Below are positions 18,475 through 29,386 of a stretch of DNA of 64,000 nt, one piece after another. This DNA comes from a virus. The notes below the pieces were generated by a model. The model saw nothing but the letters and a program-made list of their open reading frames with translations, was not told the origin of the DNA and ran no database searches. The stretch covers positions 124,001-188,000 of IMG/VR virus record IMGVR_UViG_3300005826_000294; one strand, 5' to 3'. Within the stretch, counting starts at the first letter, position 1. Each line of letters starts with the position of its first letter. The translations under genes and the position numbers were made by a program.

Positions 18475-21400
18475 TTATAAGGTATAATTCACTCTCACTT
18501 GTAAAACATATATTGTACCAACAGTATTTTGTGGTATTAATCTTATCGCATGTACATCTTCATATTGCATTATATTATTTCCAGATGGAATTACAATTTC
18601 TTCTTGGATTCCATTACCTTGGGCATCTGAGGCAGCTCTAATTGGTATTGTTGTTTGTAAACTTCCAAATCCTCTACTTAGATTCCATTCTAATTGAAAA
18701 TCCCCTTTAACTCCTGCAGATATATTATAATAAACTTCAACATTATTGATTGTAGCACCAGCAGGAACTATTTCTGTACTAAAATAAAAATTTAAATTAT
18801 AATAAGTAGCATCATATGTACTACTAGAAACTACCCATCCTCCTCCATAAGTTATCCAACTCGAAAAACTACCACTTATAGCTGAATCTATTACGGCTGC
18901 ACCATTTGGAAGAACTACATTATAAGTTTGTCCCTTATTCATATAATCTACATTTTTAGAACCACCATCTGTAATCATAGGCCCAGAAGAAGAAGTTGCA
19001 GTAAAATCATTATTTGTGATTAAACAATAATATGATACAGACCCAAGTTCTAAAACAGCTTCAGTAGTATATGATACAGTTCCTCTAAATACATTATTAT
19101 TTATTAAAGTATTTAGAGTAGAATTAATATAAAGATGAGTTTTTGTATTACTTTCAGTAGTTATGAAGTTTCCAATCACTTGACTTCGACTTGATTGAAA
19201 ATCGACTACTCTATTAGTTAATGATAATGATGTAGAAATAATATTATTATTGACTAATTTAATATTTATATGAGTTGTATTATGACTCATACTAACTAAT
19301 GTATAATTATCTGATGAAGTGAATGTATTATTAGAAACAACTATATTTGGACAATTAAAGGTTTTTATTGGAGCACAGCAATTTATTATACTATTTTGAG
19401 AAACAATAGTCCCATCACAGTTTTCCATATATATGCCTTGATCTGAAGAGTTTCCATAAAAATCTCTTACTTTATTTCCAACCATACTATCTTCAATATG
19501 ATCACCTCCAGAAGTTCCTCCTCCACCATCAAATACAATTGCTTGCTTCAACCCTATATTTGATCCACTATTTTTTAATATATTATAAGAAAGAATACAA
19601 TCTTGACTAGTATTTGATATTAATATCCCTATTCCAGATGCAGAACTAGAATCCGTTATATTTATAATATTTTTATCTACCAATGTTTTATTAGGATCAA
19701 TTAATTTTATAATTCCATCAGTTGCGGATAAAGAAATATCTGAACTTGTAATTAAATTATTTTTTATTATAGAGTTTTCATCACTATTAAGAATTATTGC
19801 TGATACATATAGTTCATTAAATCCGCAATCAGAAATTATATTATTACTTGTATTTGTTAAAGCTAAAATGCCTGTATTTATATTTGAAAAATAACAACCT
19901 TTAATTTGGCATTCTGTTAAAGTAAGAGCTTCTATCCCTATATTTGTAGAAACCACACTTGTATAAGAAATATTTGAATTTATAATAAATGAATTCTGTA
20001 AAATATTAGTTTTTATAGCCGATCCAGCAGATGTTGGCGATCCAAGATTAATCATACAATTATTCATATATAAATCTACAATTCCAGTTCCAGCAGAAAT
20101 ATACATAAAATAATTATCATTTGTAGAAGTTAATGTGCTTTGAGAATTATTAATATGTATAGTGTCAATACTAGTTGTAGAATAAAACACATAAGCATCG
20201 ACTGAACCAATAGAAGTATCAAAATTAAAAATACAATTATTAATTATTGTATTAGTTAATGAAGTTGAATATACTATTCTTGAAAAACCTGATGAATTTC
20301 TAATATTCTCAAATAAACAATTTTCTAATGTTAAATCTACAATGCTCGTTGTAGAATTTCCAATTATAGCAGATGTGCCCGCAGAACTATCCATTTCAAT
20401 TTTTAAATCTCTAATACAAAGACCTGTAATTGAAGTTCCACTTATTGGAGCAAATAAAGTAGTTCCAGAACCTATAATAAATATATTTGGACGAGTTATT
20501 ATAGAACTACCACTTCTTACATCTCCAAGAATAGTAACTCCATCTGGAACATATAATGGACCATTAGAAAGATTATGAGTAATAGTCCCACGAACTCTCA
20601 CTCTTCTTGAAGTTGTTCCACTATTATAAATATAATAAAATGCTGATTGTAATGAAGAAAAAGATCCATTAATTTCTTCATCATCTGCTACTAAATCTAT
20701 TTTATTATCAATATTATTTACAAATCTTCTCAAATCACGAATATCAGTAACCGTGTTTGAAGAATTAACATCTACTTGAGCTAAAATTACTTTATCCGAA
20801 CTGTTAATTATTTCTAAAACAGATGGTGTGGTAAATCCAGAACCAACCTGATCATCCTTCATAAATTGTAAAATACCATCTCCATCTACAAAAATATTAT
20901 AAGTAGAAATTAAGCCATCTTTTGGAATATCTAAACCAGTAGTACTAACAGAATAAATATTTCCATCTACAAGAACCTGTCCACCTTCAACAATAAGACT
21001 TCCAGATACTTCAAATCCATAAATTACACCATTTCCTCTTAAAAGTGATCTTGGATATGAAATATAATCTCTAGAAAAATCATTTCTTATATCTTTACGT
21101 CCTACTGTTCCAAGCAATCTTCGGTCAGATAAATGTTTAAACCCGTTAGTATCATGAAGAACTTGTCCTACTTGAACATATTTATCTTCAGATGCTCTTT
21201 TATATATTGTAAGGTCTATTGCCTGATCTGTTGTTGTAGTTAAAAATCCATCATTAGCAATTTCTATATCAACATAATCTACATTATTGTAATCATATAT
21301 TCTAAATCTATAACCAATAACATCAGAAGTTGGAAGAATGTATGTAGTTCCCGGATCTGTAACATCAACACTAGAAGCTGGAGATGTTACTGGAGTTCCC

Positions 21401-23355
21401 ATCTTTACAACTTTATCTGAACCAACATTCTGAAAATTTATTCTTTTTGTCCCAACAGGAAAATCTCTCGACATTTCAATAATATTGAACCAGTTTTCTG
21501 GAGAAGCCGTAGAACCACCAGCCCCTATATATTCAACTCGTACTACCCCACGCAACTCCCCGTAATCTTGATCATAACCATCCATAAATAATTCATATAA
21601 TGTATGAATACCAGTATTCGTAGAAACACTAAAAGAATCAGAATAAATTTCAACAGATACATTTGTAGCGGTAGAAAATCCTGAATGACTACCAATGGTT
21701 ATCGAATTCGATGTTGAAGAGTTAAATACATATGTTCCAGCATCTGGATGATTCTTAATTCTAACAACTCCTGTTTGATCAACTCCAAAAGCAGTTAGAT
21801 CTTGATCAATATTTTTAATTAATTTAGAAGTATCTGTAACACCAGAAGCACTAACAATTTTTCGTATTCCATAAAAATTATATCCATCAATATAAAATCT
21901 TCTAGGACCAACACTATAATCAGATTCATTTCCTACGAAGCCTAATGCTTCCCAAGCACTTTCAGATGGCGTAGAAACATCACGAAACTCAACATATCCA
22001 TCTGGTTCATCAAAAGCAATTCCTATTTCTCCCTTATGTGTAAATGCTATGAGAGGATAGTTATAAGTATCACTTTTAAAAATTTTATTTAAAGCAATAG
22101 AAAGACCTTCTGGAGTCCAAATGCTGGGAGTTGAGTTTATAACAGGATATGTTTGAAGTGCTTGATATGCATCTATATCTATTGTTTCTCCTGTTGCCCA
22201 AGCAATTTTGATATATTTACTAGTACTTGTTATTTTTCTTGTGTCTAATCCATTACTAAGTAAATAAGGAGCACTTGGATGGATAAGTTGAAGTAAAGAT
22301 CCTCCAAGATTTCCAGGAATTGTATCATGACGTATTGCTAATTTTAGCATACTGGGTTCTGTAGTTTCTTCAATATTCCTATAAATAGTAGCTGTGGGAC
22401 TTACACCACTTATAGGAATAGCTCTAAAAAAATAAACTATTCCAGTAGAAGCATTTACATTATCGATATTTCTTGTATAAGTCTCTGTTCCAATAACAAT
22501 ATCTATTCTATCTCCTCTTAAAACTTGAGCTAAATCAGAAGGAACCGAGGTAAATGCTACATTTTTATCACCAGCAGATATATTATTAATGGCTGATGAT
22601 GAAATAATAGTTACCCCATGGTTAGTAGAACCATAAAATGTTTTTTGAGTATTTAAAATACCATTACTATGTTGTTCATCTTGATGTATGGTTAAAGTTG
22701 TAACTCCAAGAGCATCGAGTTTTTCAATAGCCGTTTGAACTTCATCAGCATTTATGAATGTATCTGTATCATCAAAAGAAATAGCACTCGCATTATGAGC
22801 ATCAATAGGGTCAGATATATGATCAACAATTCTTGTATCAAGGTCATTAATTATGCCTTGTAAATTATAATTAACATATGTTCCTAAATATCCATCTATA
22901 TCACTTGTGCGATGACGACTAAAAGTTGAAGGATGTGCTACATGTCTTGCGAGATTAGTAATATCTCCCTGAACTACTTTATTAAGAGCATCATGCTCTA
23001 CACGTAAGGCCCCAATTAATTCTCTTAATATTTTTGTAGAATAGTTTAAATCTAATTTTGATTCTGTAATACCAGCATTATTACCAACCATACTATCTGT
23101 AATTGGTAAAGTAACTAAACCAATAGTAGAAAGAGCAGATGCTTTAATAGTTCCATCAACATTTAAAGATTGATTAAGTCTTGAAGCAACATCTGTATTA
23201 GAACCATGTGGGTTTATTCCCAAAGTTTGCTCAATGTTAAAAACTGCACTACGTATACCATTAATGGCGTCTCCGCCTATCTCAACGATATTATCATCTA
23301 TTCTAATTAAAGTTACATCATCGTCAAGTTCATTAGGATATTTGCTATCAACCAT
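18475..23355 (-). CDS. Giant beta-helix tail spike/fibre protein
   Basis: 1626 residues. The N-terminal 60 residues (KYPNELDDDVT, then RSAVFNIEQTLGINPHG) closely match the N-terminus of the spike at 24469, indicating a shared virion-anchoring domain. Residues about 880-1500 are a right-handed parallel beta-helix of the pectate-lyase/NosD kind, with recurrent N-N-x-I/F and G-N-x-I rungs after the characteristic entry SFSSLQSAFYYIYNSGT and YVPDGVTILGD. A beta-sandwich-like C-terminus follows. Such proteins bind or degrade host surface glycans. Starts at ATG 23355 behind GGAGG. Enzymatic activity cannot be judged from sequence. Confidence 0.8.
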   Translation of the reverse strand: MVDSKYPNELDDDVTLIRIDDNIVEIGGDAINGIRSAVFNIEQTLGINPHGSNTDVASRLNQSLNVDGTIKASALSTIGLVTLPITDSMVGNNAGITESKLDLNYSTKILRELIGALRVEHDALNKVVQGDITNLARHVAHPSTFSRHRTSDIDGYLGTYVNYNLQGIINDLDTRIVDHISDPIDAHNASAISFDDTDTFINADEVQTAIEKLDALGVTTLTIHQDEQHSNGILNTQKTFYGSTNHGVTIISSSAINNISAGDKNVAFTSVPSDLAQVLRGDRIDIVIGTETYTRNIDNVNASTGIVYFFRAIPISGVSPTATIYRNIEETTEPSMLKLAIRHDTIPGNLGGSLLQLIHPSAPYLLSNGLDTRKITSTSKYIKIAWATGETIDIDAYQALQTYPVINSTPSIWTPEGLSIALNKIFKSDTYNYPLIAFTHKGEIGIAFDEPDGYVEFRDVSTPSESAWEALGFVGNESDYSVGPRRFYIDGYNFYGIRKIVSASGVTDTSKLIKNIDQDLTAFGVDQTGVVRIKNHPDAGTYVFNSSTSNSITIGSHSGFSTATNVSVEIYSDSFSVSTNTGIHTLYELFMDGYDQDYGELRGVVRVEYIGAGGSTASPENWFNIIEMSRDFPVGTKRINFQNVGSDKVVKMGTPVTSPASSVDVTDPGTTYILPTSDVIGYRFRIYDYNNVDYVDIEIANDGFLTTTTDQAIDLTIYKRASEDKYVQVGQVLHDTNGFKHLSDRRLLGTVGRKDIRNDFSRDYISYPRSLLRGNGVIYGFEVSGSLIVEGGQVLVDGNIYSVSTTGLDIPKDGLISTYNIFVDGDGILQFMKDDQVGSGFTTPSVLEIINSSDKVILAQVDVNSSNTVTDIRDLRRFVNNIDNKIDLVADDEEINGSFSSLQSAFYYIYNSGTTSRRVRVRGTITHNLSNGPLYVPDGVTILGDVRSGSSIITRPNIFIIGSGTTLFAPISGTSITGLCIRDLKIEMDSSAGTSAIIGNSTTSIVDLTLENCLFENIRNSSGFSRIVYSTSLTNTIINNCIFNFDTSIGSVDAYVFYSTTSIDTIHINNSQSTLTSTNDNYFMYISAGTGIVDLYMNNCMINLGSPTSAGSAIKTNILQNSFIINSNISYTSVVSTNIGIEALTLTECQIKGCYFSNINTGILALTNTSNNIISDCGFNELYVSAIILNSDENSIIKNNLITSSDISLSATDGIIKLIDPNKTLVDKNIINITDSSSASGIGILISNTSQDCILSYNILKNSGSNIGLKQAIVFDGGGGTSGGDHIEDSMVGNKVRDFYGNSSDQGIYMENCDGTIVSQNSIINCCAPIKTFNCPNIVVSNNTFTSSDNYTLVSMSHNTTHINIKLVNNNIISTSLSLTNRVVDFQSSRSQVIGNFITTESNTKTHLYINSTLNTLINNNVFRGTVSYTTEAVLELGSVSYYCLITNNDFTATSSSGPMITDGGSKNVDYMNKGQTYNVVLPNGAAVIDSAISGSFSSWITYGGGWVVSSSTYDATYYNLNFYFSTEIVPAGATINNVEVYYNISAGVKGDFQLEWNLSRGFGSLQTTIPIRAASDAQGNGIQEEIVIPSGNNIMQYEDVHAIRLIPQNTVGTIYVLQVRVNYTL

Positions 23356-23373
23356 AAGGTTTCCTCCGGAAAA

Positions 23374-23694
23374 TTATGCTTCTCCATTTTCGTTTTTCTC
23401 TATTTTTGTTTCAGTTATTGTCTCAGATTTTTTATCTGTCTTTTTTCCAACACTTATAATCTCATCTTTTAAAACATGTTTCTGTAAAACATTAGCCCCA
23501 AAATATGCTGAAATAATAAGTGTTATTAAAGAAACGTATTCTACTCCAGAAAGAATAAATAATGGAGTAGGGGCTTTAAAAACCCACGCACTTAAAAGTG
23601 GCGGAATGAAAGTTCCGATAGTAGATATTGAAAGAACTAATAACACAAGAACCCATTTTCTAGAACGAACTTTTTTATCTACATCTTCAACCAT
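23374..23694 (-). CDS. Small two-span membrane protein
   Basis: 106 residues with two clear hydrophobic segments: about 13-37 (WVLVLLVLSISTIGTFIPPL) and about 46-66 (LSGVEYVSLITLIISAYFGA). A basic loop precedes the first segment and a highly charged Lys/Glu tail of about 35 residues ends the protein. Size and topology would suit a holin, but no lysin is adjacent and other phage membrane proteins look alike. The ATG is preceded by GGAG and lies inside the 3' end of the upstream gene (8-base overlap). Confidence 0.55.
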   Translation of the reverse strand: MVEDVDKKVRSRKWVLVLLVLSISTIGTFIPPLLSAWVFKAPTPLFILSGVEYVSLITLIISAYFGANVLQKHVLKDEIISVGKKTDKKSETITETKIEKNENGEA

Positions 23695-24019
23695 CTTTTT
23701 CTCCAGACTTAATTTTTTTCATTAAAGTTTCTTTTAAACTTGCTATATCACCATACGGCATTGAAGGCATGGACCCAAATTGAGGCATCATGTTTTGAGA
23801 TGATAAACTCTTCTGTACTTGAGCTATAGCTTGTTTTCTCATTTCTTCAACCTGATCCATCATCTCTTGTCTTTGATTTTCAATACTTTCTTTTACATAA
23901 GATTTTGTATTAGGAACTTCTTCACCTAATAATTTATATAGTTGTGGTAATCTTTTATTTAAAATAACTGAAACTTTTTCAAAATCCTTAACAATTTCTC
24001 TTAATAATTCCTTATCCAT
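23687..24019 (-). CDS. Helical protein of unknown function
   Basis: 110 residues, almost wholly helical, with a Gln/Glu/Met-rich middle (RQEMMDQVEEMRKQAIAQVQ) likely to form a coiled coil. The C-terminus is rich in Met, Pro and Ser and then Lys. Not recognised. It overlaps the following membrane-protein gene by 8 bases, so the two are probably co-translated. It may be an assembly or scaffold-like accessory of the spike genes on either side, but that is only context. Confidence 0.5.
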   Translation of the reverse strand: MDKELLREIVKDFEKVSVILNKRLPQLYKLLGEEVPNTKSYVKESIENQRQEMMDQVEEMRKQAIAQVQKSLSSQNMMPQFGSMPSMPYGDIASLKETLMKKIKSGEKDG

Positions 24020-24027
24020 TTCTGCTC

Positions 24028-24459
24028 CTATTCAGCATTATGTAATGCTTCTAAAAGTGATGTATAAAATGAAACAGATTGAGTAAATTTTTCATATTTT
24101 TGTAAATATTTTTCTGCTTCTTTCTCATCGGATTGTAATAAAGAGTTATACATATTTAAAGCATTTTCTGCTAAAATATTAGCTTTTTCCTTATTCATAT
24201 AATAAATTGCTGTATTATTCGGAGTAACAAAATCATTATTCTCATATCCATCAATTATAGTGATTATATCATATCCATCAAATCTATATGATTGATCATT
24301 AATATGTTCATAAATAAATGGAGGAAACTCTCTACCATCTAAAAGTTTTACTGTTTGATTATTTTTAATTTCTTCATTATTTAATTCTGCTACTCCACTA
24401 TCAAATTCTTCTTCTGAAATTTTCGTATACATTTTTTTTATTTGAAACTCTATACTCAT
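24028..24459 (-). CDS. Conserved-looking small protein, unknown function
   Basis: 143 residues. The N-terminal half is beta-rich with two DGY tripeptides (YRFDGYDI and IIDGYEN). The C-terminal half is a long helix with many Glu and Lys (SDEKEAEKYLQKYEKFTQSV). It starts behind AAGGTGAT. Not recognised. Position between two spike genes suggests a chaperone or minor appendage component; this is inference. Confidence 0.5.
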   Translation of the reverse strand: MSIEFQIKKMYTKISEEEFDSGVAELNNEEIKNNQTVKLLDGREFPPFIYEHINDQSYRFDGYDIITIIDGYENNDFVTPNNTAIYYMNKEKANILAENALNMYNSLLQSDEKEAEKYLQKYEKFTQSVSFYTSLLEALHNAE

Positions 24460-24468
24460 TTTATCACC

Positions 24469-27400
24469 TTATGAAGCATAACCATTATCATCTCCCAGTC
24501 GTGGTAAAGCACCAAATCCTCCAGGATTTGCCCCGCCCTTCGCAATATTAGCATCAATAACATAATTTGTTGCGGATGTATAATCAATTCCCATTATAGA
24601 ACCACTATTAGAAACTCTATTTCCAACACATAATACTTCTACACTTGACTTCATACTAATAGATGAATCAGCTCCAACACCATAAATTCTGTTTCCAACA
24701 CAAATTCCACGCTCTCCATAATCTAAATTAATACCAATAGTGCTTGAATTTGTGGGACTATTGACGCTATTTCCAACACAAACCCAATCATCAACGTAAG
24801 TTAAATCAATTTGAGAGACACCATTTCCACCACATCTTGTTAAATAATTACCACAAATAGTAATTTCATTAGAATATATAACTATTCCTTGAAAAATAGA
24901 ATCTCGTATCCAATTACCAGAAATTAAACATCCTGCAGAATTTGTATCAATATATAAACCATTAAAAGAAGGAGAAAAAATCCAATTTGAAGATATTAAA
25001 GTACCTCCACTAGTTCCACTTAATATTATTCCACTATAAGATGGGTCATATATATAATTTCCAGTTATATTACAGAATACACTATTATATATTTCTATTC
25101 CAGTAGCTCCAACACTATAAATCATATTTCCTTGAATTAACAAGTTGCTTGCCCCTGAAGCACCTTTTATTCCATAGTTTAAAGATTGTAAAATTGAATT
25201 ACCAGAAATTGTACTGAAATCTCCACTACTAGTTAAATATATAGAAGAATTAGATGAACCTTGAATTATATTATTATTACAAATAACATAACTACCATCA
25301 ATTTCAATTCCATAATAATTAGCATTTTTAATAAAATTTCCTGAAACAATTGACCTACTTCCAATATCTTTTATTCCATGATAACCAGAAGTGCCTGTTT
25401 GATCTGTTATCATAAAATTATTCAAAATTATTGAGTCAGTACTTCCATTCATATGAATTGGAGATTTATTAACAAAAGAATATGTGCCTACAATCAAATT
25501 ATCAGCAATTGTATAAAAAGAACCTGCTCCTATATATATACCATAATCTAAATTAGAACGAGGAGTATCAATTACATTACCACTTATTAATGTTTTTTTA
25601 CTAGAAGTTGAAGTAGAAATTCCATATGAATTCGCTTCTCCTCCATATTGTATAATTACATTATTATTTACATTACAACTATCTCCAACTTCAAAAATAC
25701 CATGACTTGAATTTGATGTTCCTTGCATAATATTATTCGAACATAATACTTGAGAAGTTCCATTAAAATGAAAACCTATTTTTGGACAACCAAACAATAT
25801 ATTTCCAATAGCACTAATTCTTGACCATCCATTAGGAGTATAAAATGCCCCATTAGTACCACTATAAAGATTTGACATTATGTTTCCAGAAATCAAAACA
25901 TTATAATTAGAGAAACTAACAACCGAAAGTTCAATTCCATATCCACCAGCACCATAGTTAGCAATATAATTATTTGATATAATTGAAGAAGAACCGACTC
26001 CAGAAATTCCAGAAGAACCAGAGCCTATAACTGATTGTAACCAGTTATTAGTTATTATAGATCCAGCACAATCAGTAACTTTAATTCCCCAACCCTGACA
26101 ACTTATTAAACGATTATCTGAAATAGTAATTCTATCTCCTGTAGTAGATTGAATTCCAGCAGAATTATAACTATTAATAGTGTTTCCAACAACAATACTA
26201 TCATCACCTATATAATCTATTCCAACAGATGAGTTAGAGTTTCCAAGTAATACATTTCCAGATATTGTAATACCAGAATTATTATTAACTTGAATTCCTG
26301 TTCCAGCAACACCATTAATTGTATTATTTGCTATTACTCCAATTGAAGATGTTGCCATTTCTATTGCTGATGTAGTAGTTGTGATACTTGGATTACCATA
26401 AATTTGATTTCCAATAGCATGACTACAATTTTCGATCGCATAGATTCCAGGTGCTGTTATTTTGTTTCCAACAACCCAAGTTTCGGCTCCACGTCCTTTA
26501 ATAGCAATCATTGTTGATGGTGGAGTTCCAACACTATAATAATTATCAATGAAATTTCCATAAATTGAAATAAAAGCTCCACTTCCTGTTCCAGCTCTAC
26601 AATTTATTCCATAATTAGAAATACCCTTAATTGTATTATCTGAAATTACACATCCATTATCTTGTCCAGAAGCATTATTCCAAATAGCAATTCCATTTAA
26701 CATAACAGTTGTTGAAGATTGAAATCCAAGAATTAAATTACCATCAATTCTACATTGGGTTGGATAAGCAAGAAGTATCCCAGTATTAAATCCACCTTTA
26801 ATAATATTATCTCCAATTGTACAATATTGTGATGCTTTAATTCCAGAATATGAAGTAGCACTAAAAATATCTTGATAAATAATATTTCCAACAATTACAG
26901 AATTCTTTAAAACTTGAGCATATTTATTAGATGTTTGATATTCTATTCCTCCCAATTCTACTTCTACAATATTTTCAGAAAAAACAGAATTAGAAACAGT
27001 TGTTGAACCTCCTGAACTACCTAATCTCAAAAAATAAGGACAAGCAGTAGATCCAGCTTTTGTTAATTTACAATTAGTAATTGATAAATTAATAATATTT
27101 GTACTATTCCCAACAACAGCGAGACATAACTTTGTTCCTGATACTCCAAGATTTGATTCTAAAGTTATGTCTGTTAAAGTAATATTATCTGCTAATACAT
27201 CAAATAACTTATAATCTTGATTTGTTGTAATCTTTCTTCCGCATCCATCAATTTCTATTCCTTCTAAAGTTAATGCTATTTCCATTTCTGAACTAGAAGT
27301 GATAGATATATCACTAGATAATAGGATCTTCATTGGCGGAATTAATTCATTTCCATTATTTATTATTTTAACATATTCAATAGCAGATTTTAATGAAGTA

Positions 27401-28503
27401 AAATCACAACCATATCCATCTTTTCCAGAAATAGGTTTATTACCAACACTTATGTAATTCTTATCATTTACAAAAACTCCGTATCTTCTTATATCTATGC
27501 TTGTCGTCCAAGTAGCACCAGATCTTATTATTTTATGAAGAAGAACTACTGGATTTTCTGGTCGTGTTGGAATTGAAGTGGAAATATTAGCAGAAGCAAC
27601 TCCACTAGATACTTCCATATATACATAAGAAGTAGTACCATCTGGAACTACAACACTTCCACCGCTATATTTTAATATACGACCATTAGCGGAAACAAAA
27701 CCAGAAGAAACATTTGCTGTTCCACCTGATCCTGAAACTGCTAGTCCTTCAACCACAAAAGCATTAAAAGCTTTGTCTCTAAAACTAGCACCTTCATCCA
27801 AAAAGTTACCAGCTTCTATTAATTGACTTTGAACATCTGTACCAGAAAATGTATATCTAGTCCCAGTAGAAGTTGAAAAACCTGTCGTTCCAACTAGTCC
27901 AGAACCTGTTGAATTTCCAAAAGCATCAATAAGATTTAATAAAGATATTAATTGTGCTTTTAAAGTTCCAGAAGATACAGAAAAATTTGTTCCACTAATA
28001 GAAGCACCACTTATTTTTTGTGTTCCAGTGGTTCCACCACCAAGTTGTGATACTATTTCAGTTATTGCGTTCCTAATTAAAGATAATGAAATAGAGGCTC
28101 CGTCAGCAAATGTAGAAGATCCGCTTCCACCATACATTATAGCATCATTAAGAAACTCAAGAATACTGGATACCTGATCTGCTAAAGGACCTGCAACTAA
28201 ACTATAAGGAGGCGTATCTAATGATGTTGGAAGAACCCCAGTCCTTACAGGACTCATAATAACATCATCAAAGTGTCTAGGAGGGTTTCCAAGAACATGG
28301 GCTTCTATATTACTATATGCGTCATTTAATCGTGCGACCACAGTTCCAAATGGACCTTGGGGATTAACACCAAGTGTTCTCTCAATTGCTAGAATAGCAC
28401 TTCTTAAATCATTGTGGTCTCCAGCAACTATCTCTGAACGTTTATCAACAGCGACTCTGATCTCTGCGTAACCATCAACAGAGGTGGGGTATTTTGTAGC
28501 CAT
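24469..28503 (-). CDS. Giant beta-helix tail spike protein (NosD-like)
   Basis: About 1344 residues. ATG 28503 is preferred because AGGAGAG lies 10 bases upstream; an earlier TTG at 28512 would sit on that site. The N-terminal 70 residues (KYPTSVDGYAEIRVAVDKR, RSAILAIERTLGVNPQG) match those of the spike at 18475. From about residue 350 onward nearly the whole protein is a right-handed beta-helix: rungs of about 22-25 residues repeating G-N-x-I, I-S-G/N-N and GI patterns, as in NosD and pectate-lyase-like spikes. No C-terminal receptor or autoproteolysis domain was recognised. Likely a glycan-binding or depolymerase spike. Confidence 0.8.
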   Translation of the reverse strand: MATKYPTSVDGYAEIRVAVDKRSEIVAGDHNDLRSAILAIERTLGVNPQGPFGTVVARLNDAYSNIEAHVLGNPPRHFDDVIMSPVRTGVLPTSLDTPPYSLVAGPLADQVSSILEFLNDAIMYGGSGSSTFADGASISLSLIRNAITEIVSQLGGGTTGTQKISGASISGTNFSVSSGTLKAQLISLLNLIDAFGNSTGSGLVGTTGFSTSTGTRYTFSGTDVQSQLIEAGNFLDEGASFRDKAFNAFVVEGLAVSGSGGTANVSSGFVSANGRILKYSGGSVVVPDGTTSYVYMEVSSGVASANISTSIPTRPENPVVLLHKIIRSGATWTTSIDIRRYGVFVNDKNYISVGNKPISGKDGYGCDFTSLKSAIEYVKIINNGNELIPPMKILLSSDISITSSSEMEIALTLEGIEIDGCGRKITTNQDYKLFDVLADNITLTDITLESNLGVSGTKLCLAVVGNSTNIINLSITNCKLTKAGSTACPYFLRLGSSGGSTTVSNSVFSENIVEVELGGIEYQTSNKYAQVLKNSVIVGNIIYQDIFSATSYSGIKASQYCTIGDNIIKGGFNTGILLAYPTQCRIDGNLILGFQSSTTVMLNGIAIWNNASGQDNGCVISDNTIKGISNYGINCRAGTGSGAFISIYGNFIDNYYSVGTPPSTMIAIKGRGAETWVVGNKITAPGIYAIENCSHAIGNQIYGNPSITTTTSAIEMATSSIGVIANNTINGVAGTGIQVNNNSGITISGNVLLGNSNSSVGIDYIGDDSIVVGNTINSYNSAGIQSTTGDRITISDNRLISCQGWGIKVTDCAGSIITNNWLQSVIGSGSSGISGVGSSSIISNNYIANYGAGGYGIELSVVSFSNYNVLISGNIMSNLYSGTNGAFYTPNGWSRISAIGNILFGCPKIGFHFNGTSQVLCSNNIMQGTSNSSHGIFEVGDSCNVNNNVIIQYGGEANSYGISTSTSSKKTLISGNVIDTPRSNLDYGIYIGAGSFYTIADNLIVGTYSFVNKSPIHMNGSTDSIILNNFMITDQTGTSGYHGIKDIGSRSIVSGNFIKNANYYGIEIDGSYVICNNNIIQGSSNSSIYLTSSGDFSTISGNSILQSLNYGIKGASGASNLLIQGNMIYSVGATGIEIYNSVFCNITGNYIYDPSYSGIILSGTSGGTLISSNWIFSPSFNGLYIDTNSAGCLISGNWIRDSIFQGIVIYSNEITICGNYLTRCGGNGVSQIDLTYVDDWVCVGNSVNSPTNSSTIGINLDYGERGICVGNRIYGVGADSSISMKSSVEVLCVGNRVSNSGSIMGIDYTSATNYVIDANIAKGGANPGGFGALPRLGDDNGYAS

Positions 28504-28504
28504 A

Positions 28505-29386
28505 CTAAACAAACTCTCCTAAATATTTATTTTTTGCTATATTATATTTTCTATCAAGCCTAGTTTTAAAAACTGAATCTTTATATAACCATTCTAAAAT
28601 TCTTTTGGTTTGTATTCTTCCTCCAAATGATATTTCACATATATTTTTATAAGCACATATTTTAGTTTTATTTGAAAAACAATATTTATTAAGGTTTTTA
28701 CTAACCCAACTTAACATTTCTTTTGTTCCCGCAAATCCTATTTTATATTCTGTTTTACAAATATAACCATCGCCATCTAAATATCCTCTTATAAAATTTC
28801 TTATATTACTTTCATTATATAATACTGGAGGTTTTAAGGTTAAAGATTTTTTTTCAGTTATATTGAAATTTTTATATAAATTAGAACAAATTTCTTCAGA
28901 CCCAAACACAACTCCAATTTGATTTTTATATGAATATAACTTATTATTAAAATTTATAGCATTAGCAAATTTATTTATAGCATCTATATCACATTTTTTT
29001 AAAGTAAAACTTAATTTTGTTTTTAATACACAACCATCAGACGCTATAAAACCGCCCCAATATGAATTTTCATTATTAATAAAATTAAAAAAATTATGAT
29101 TAATAAATGGATTTCTCATAATTTCAGACGCTGTTTTTCCAATTCCCAATTTTTTTATTCTATATGAAATAGAACTATAACTTATATCATATTTTTTAGA
29201 AATCTCTTTTACATTCATACCTTTTAAATATTCTTTTTTTATAATATTATCACTCAGATTTAAACGTCTAGTTAAAATTATTCCCTGATATTTTAATTCT
29301 TTTCTTATTTTATACTTACTAATTCCTAATAATTTATGTATTTCAGATATTGTTTTACCAGATTTATATAATTGTATTATATTCAT
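28505..29386 (-). CDS. LAGLIDADG homing endonuclease
   Basis: 293 residues. Two consecutive helix-turn-helix segments (about 3-30 and 46-82, the second with GMNVKEISKKYDISYSSI) precede motifs WGGFIASDG (110-118) and IRGYLDGDG (199-207). It begins with an ATGA overlap on the stop of the upstream fibre gene. Its last codons supply the AGGAGAG ribosome site of the downstream spike. So it is a free-standing element inserted exactly between two virion genes. Confidence 0.87.
   Translation of the reverse strand: MNIIQLYKSGKTISEIHKLLGISKYKIRKELKYQGIILTRRLNLSDNIIKKEYLKGMNVKEISKKYDISYSSISYRIKKLGIGKTASEIMRNPFINHNFFNFINNENSYWGGFIASDGCVLKTKLSFTLKKCDIDAINKFANAINFNNKLYSYKNQIGVVFGSEEICSNLYKNFNITEKKSLTLKPPVLYNESNIRNFIRGYLDGDGYICKTEYKIGFAGTKEMLSWVSKNLNKYCFSNKTKICAYKNICEISFGGRIQTKRILEWLYKDSVFKTRLDRKYNIAKNKYLGEFV

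Noticed and set aside
23374-23694. Holin assignment for the two-span membrane protein
   Set aside because: Topology fits, but no endolysin or spanin gene is adjacent and many phage membrane proteins share this shape.
23234-23725. 163-codon plus-strand open frame across three minus-strand genes
   Set aside because: Antisense to the spike start, membrane protein and helical protein, all of which have ribosome sites; Ser/Phe-rich shadow composition.
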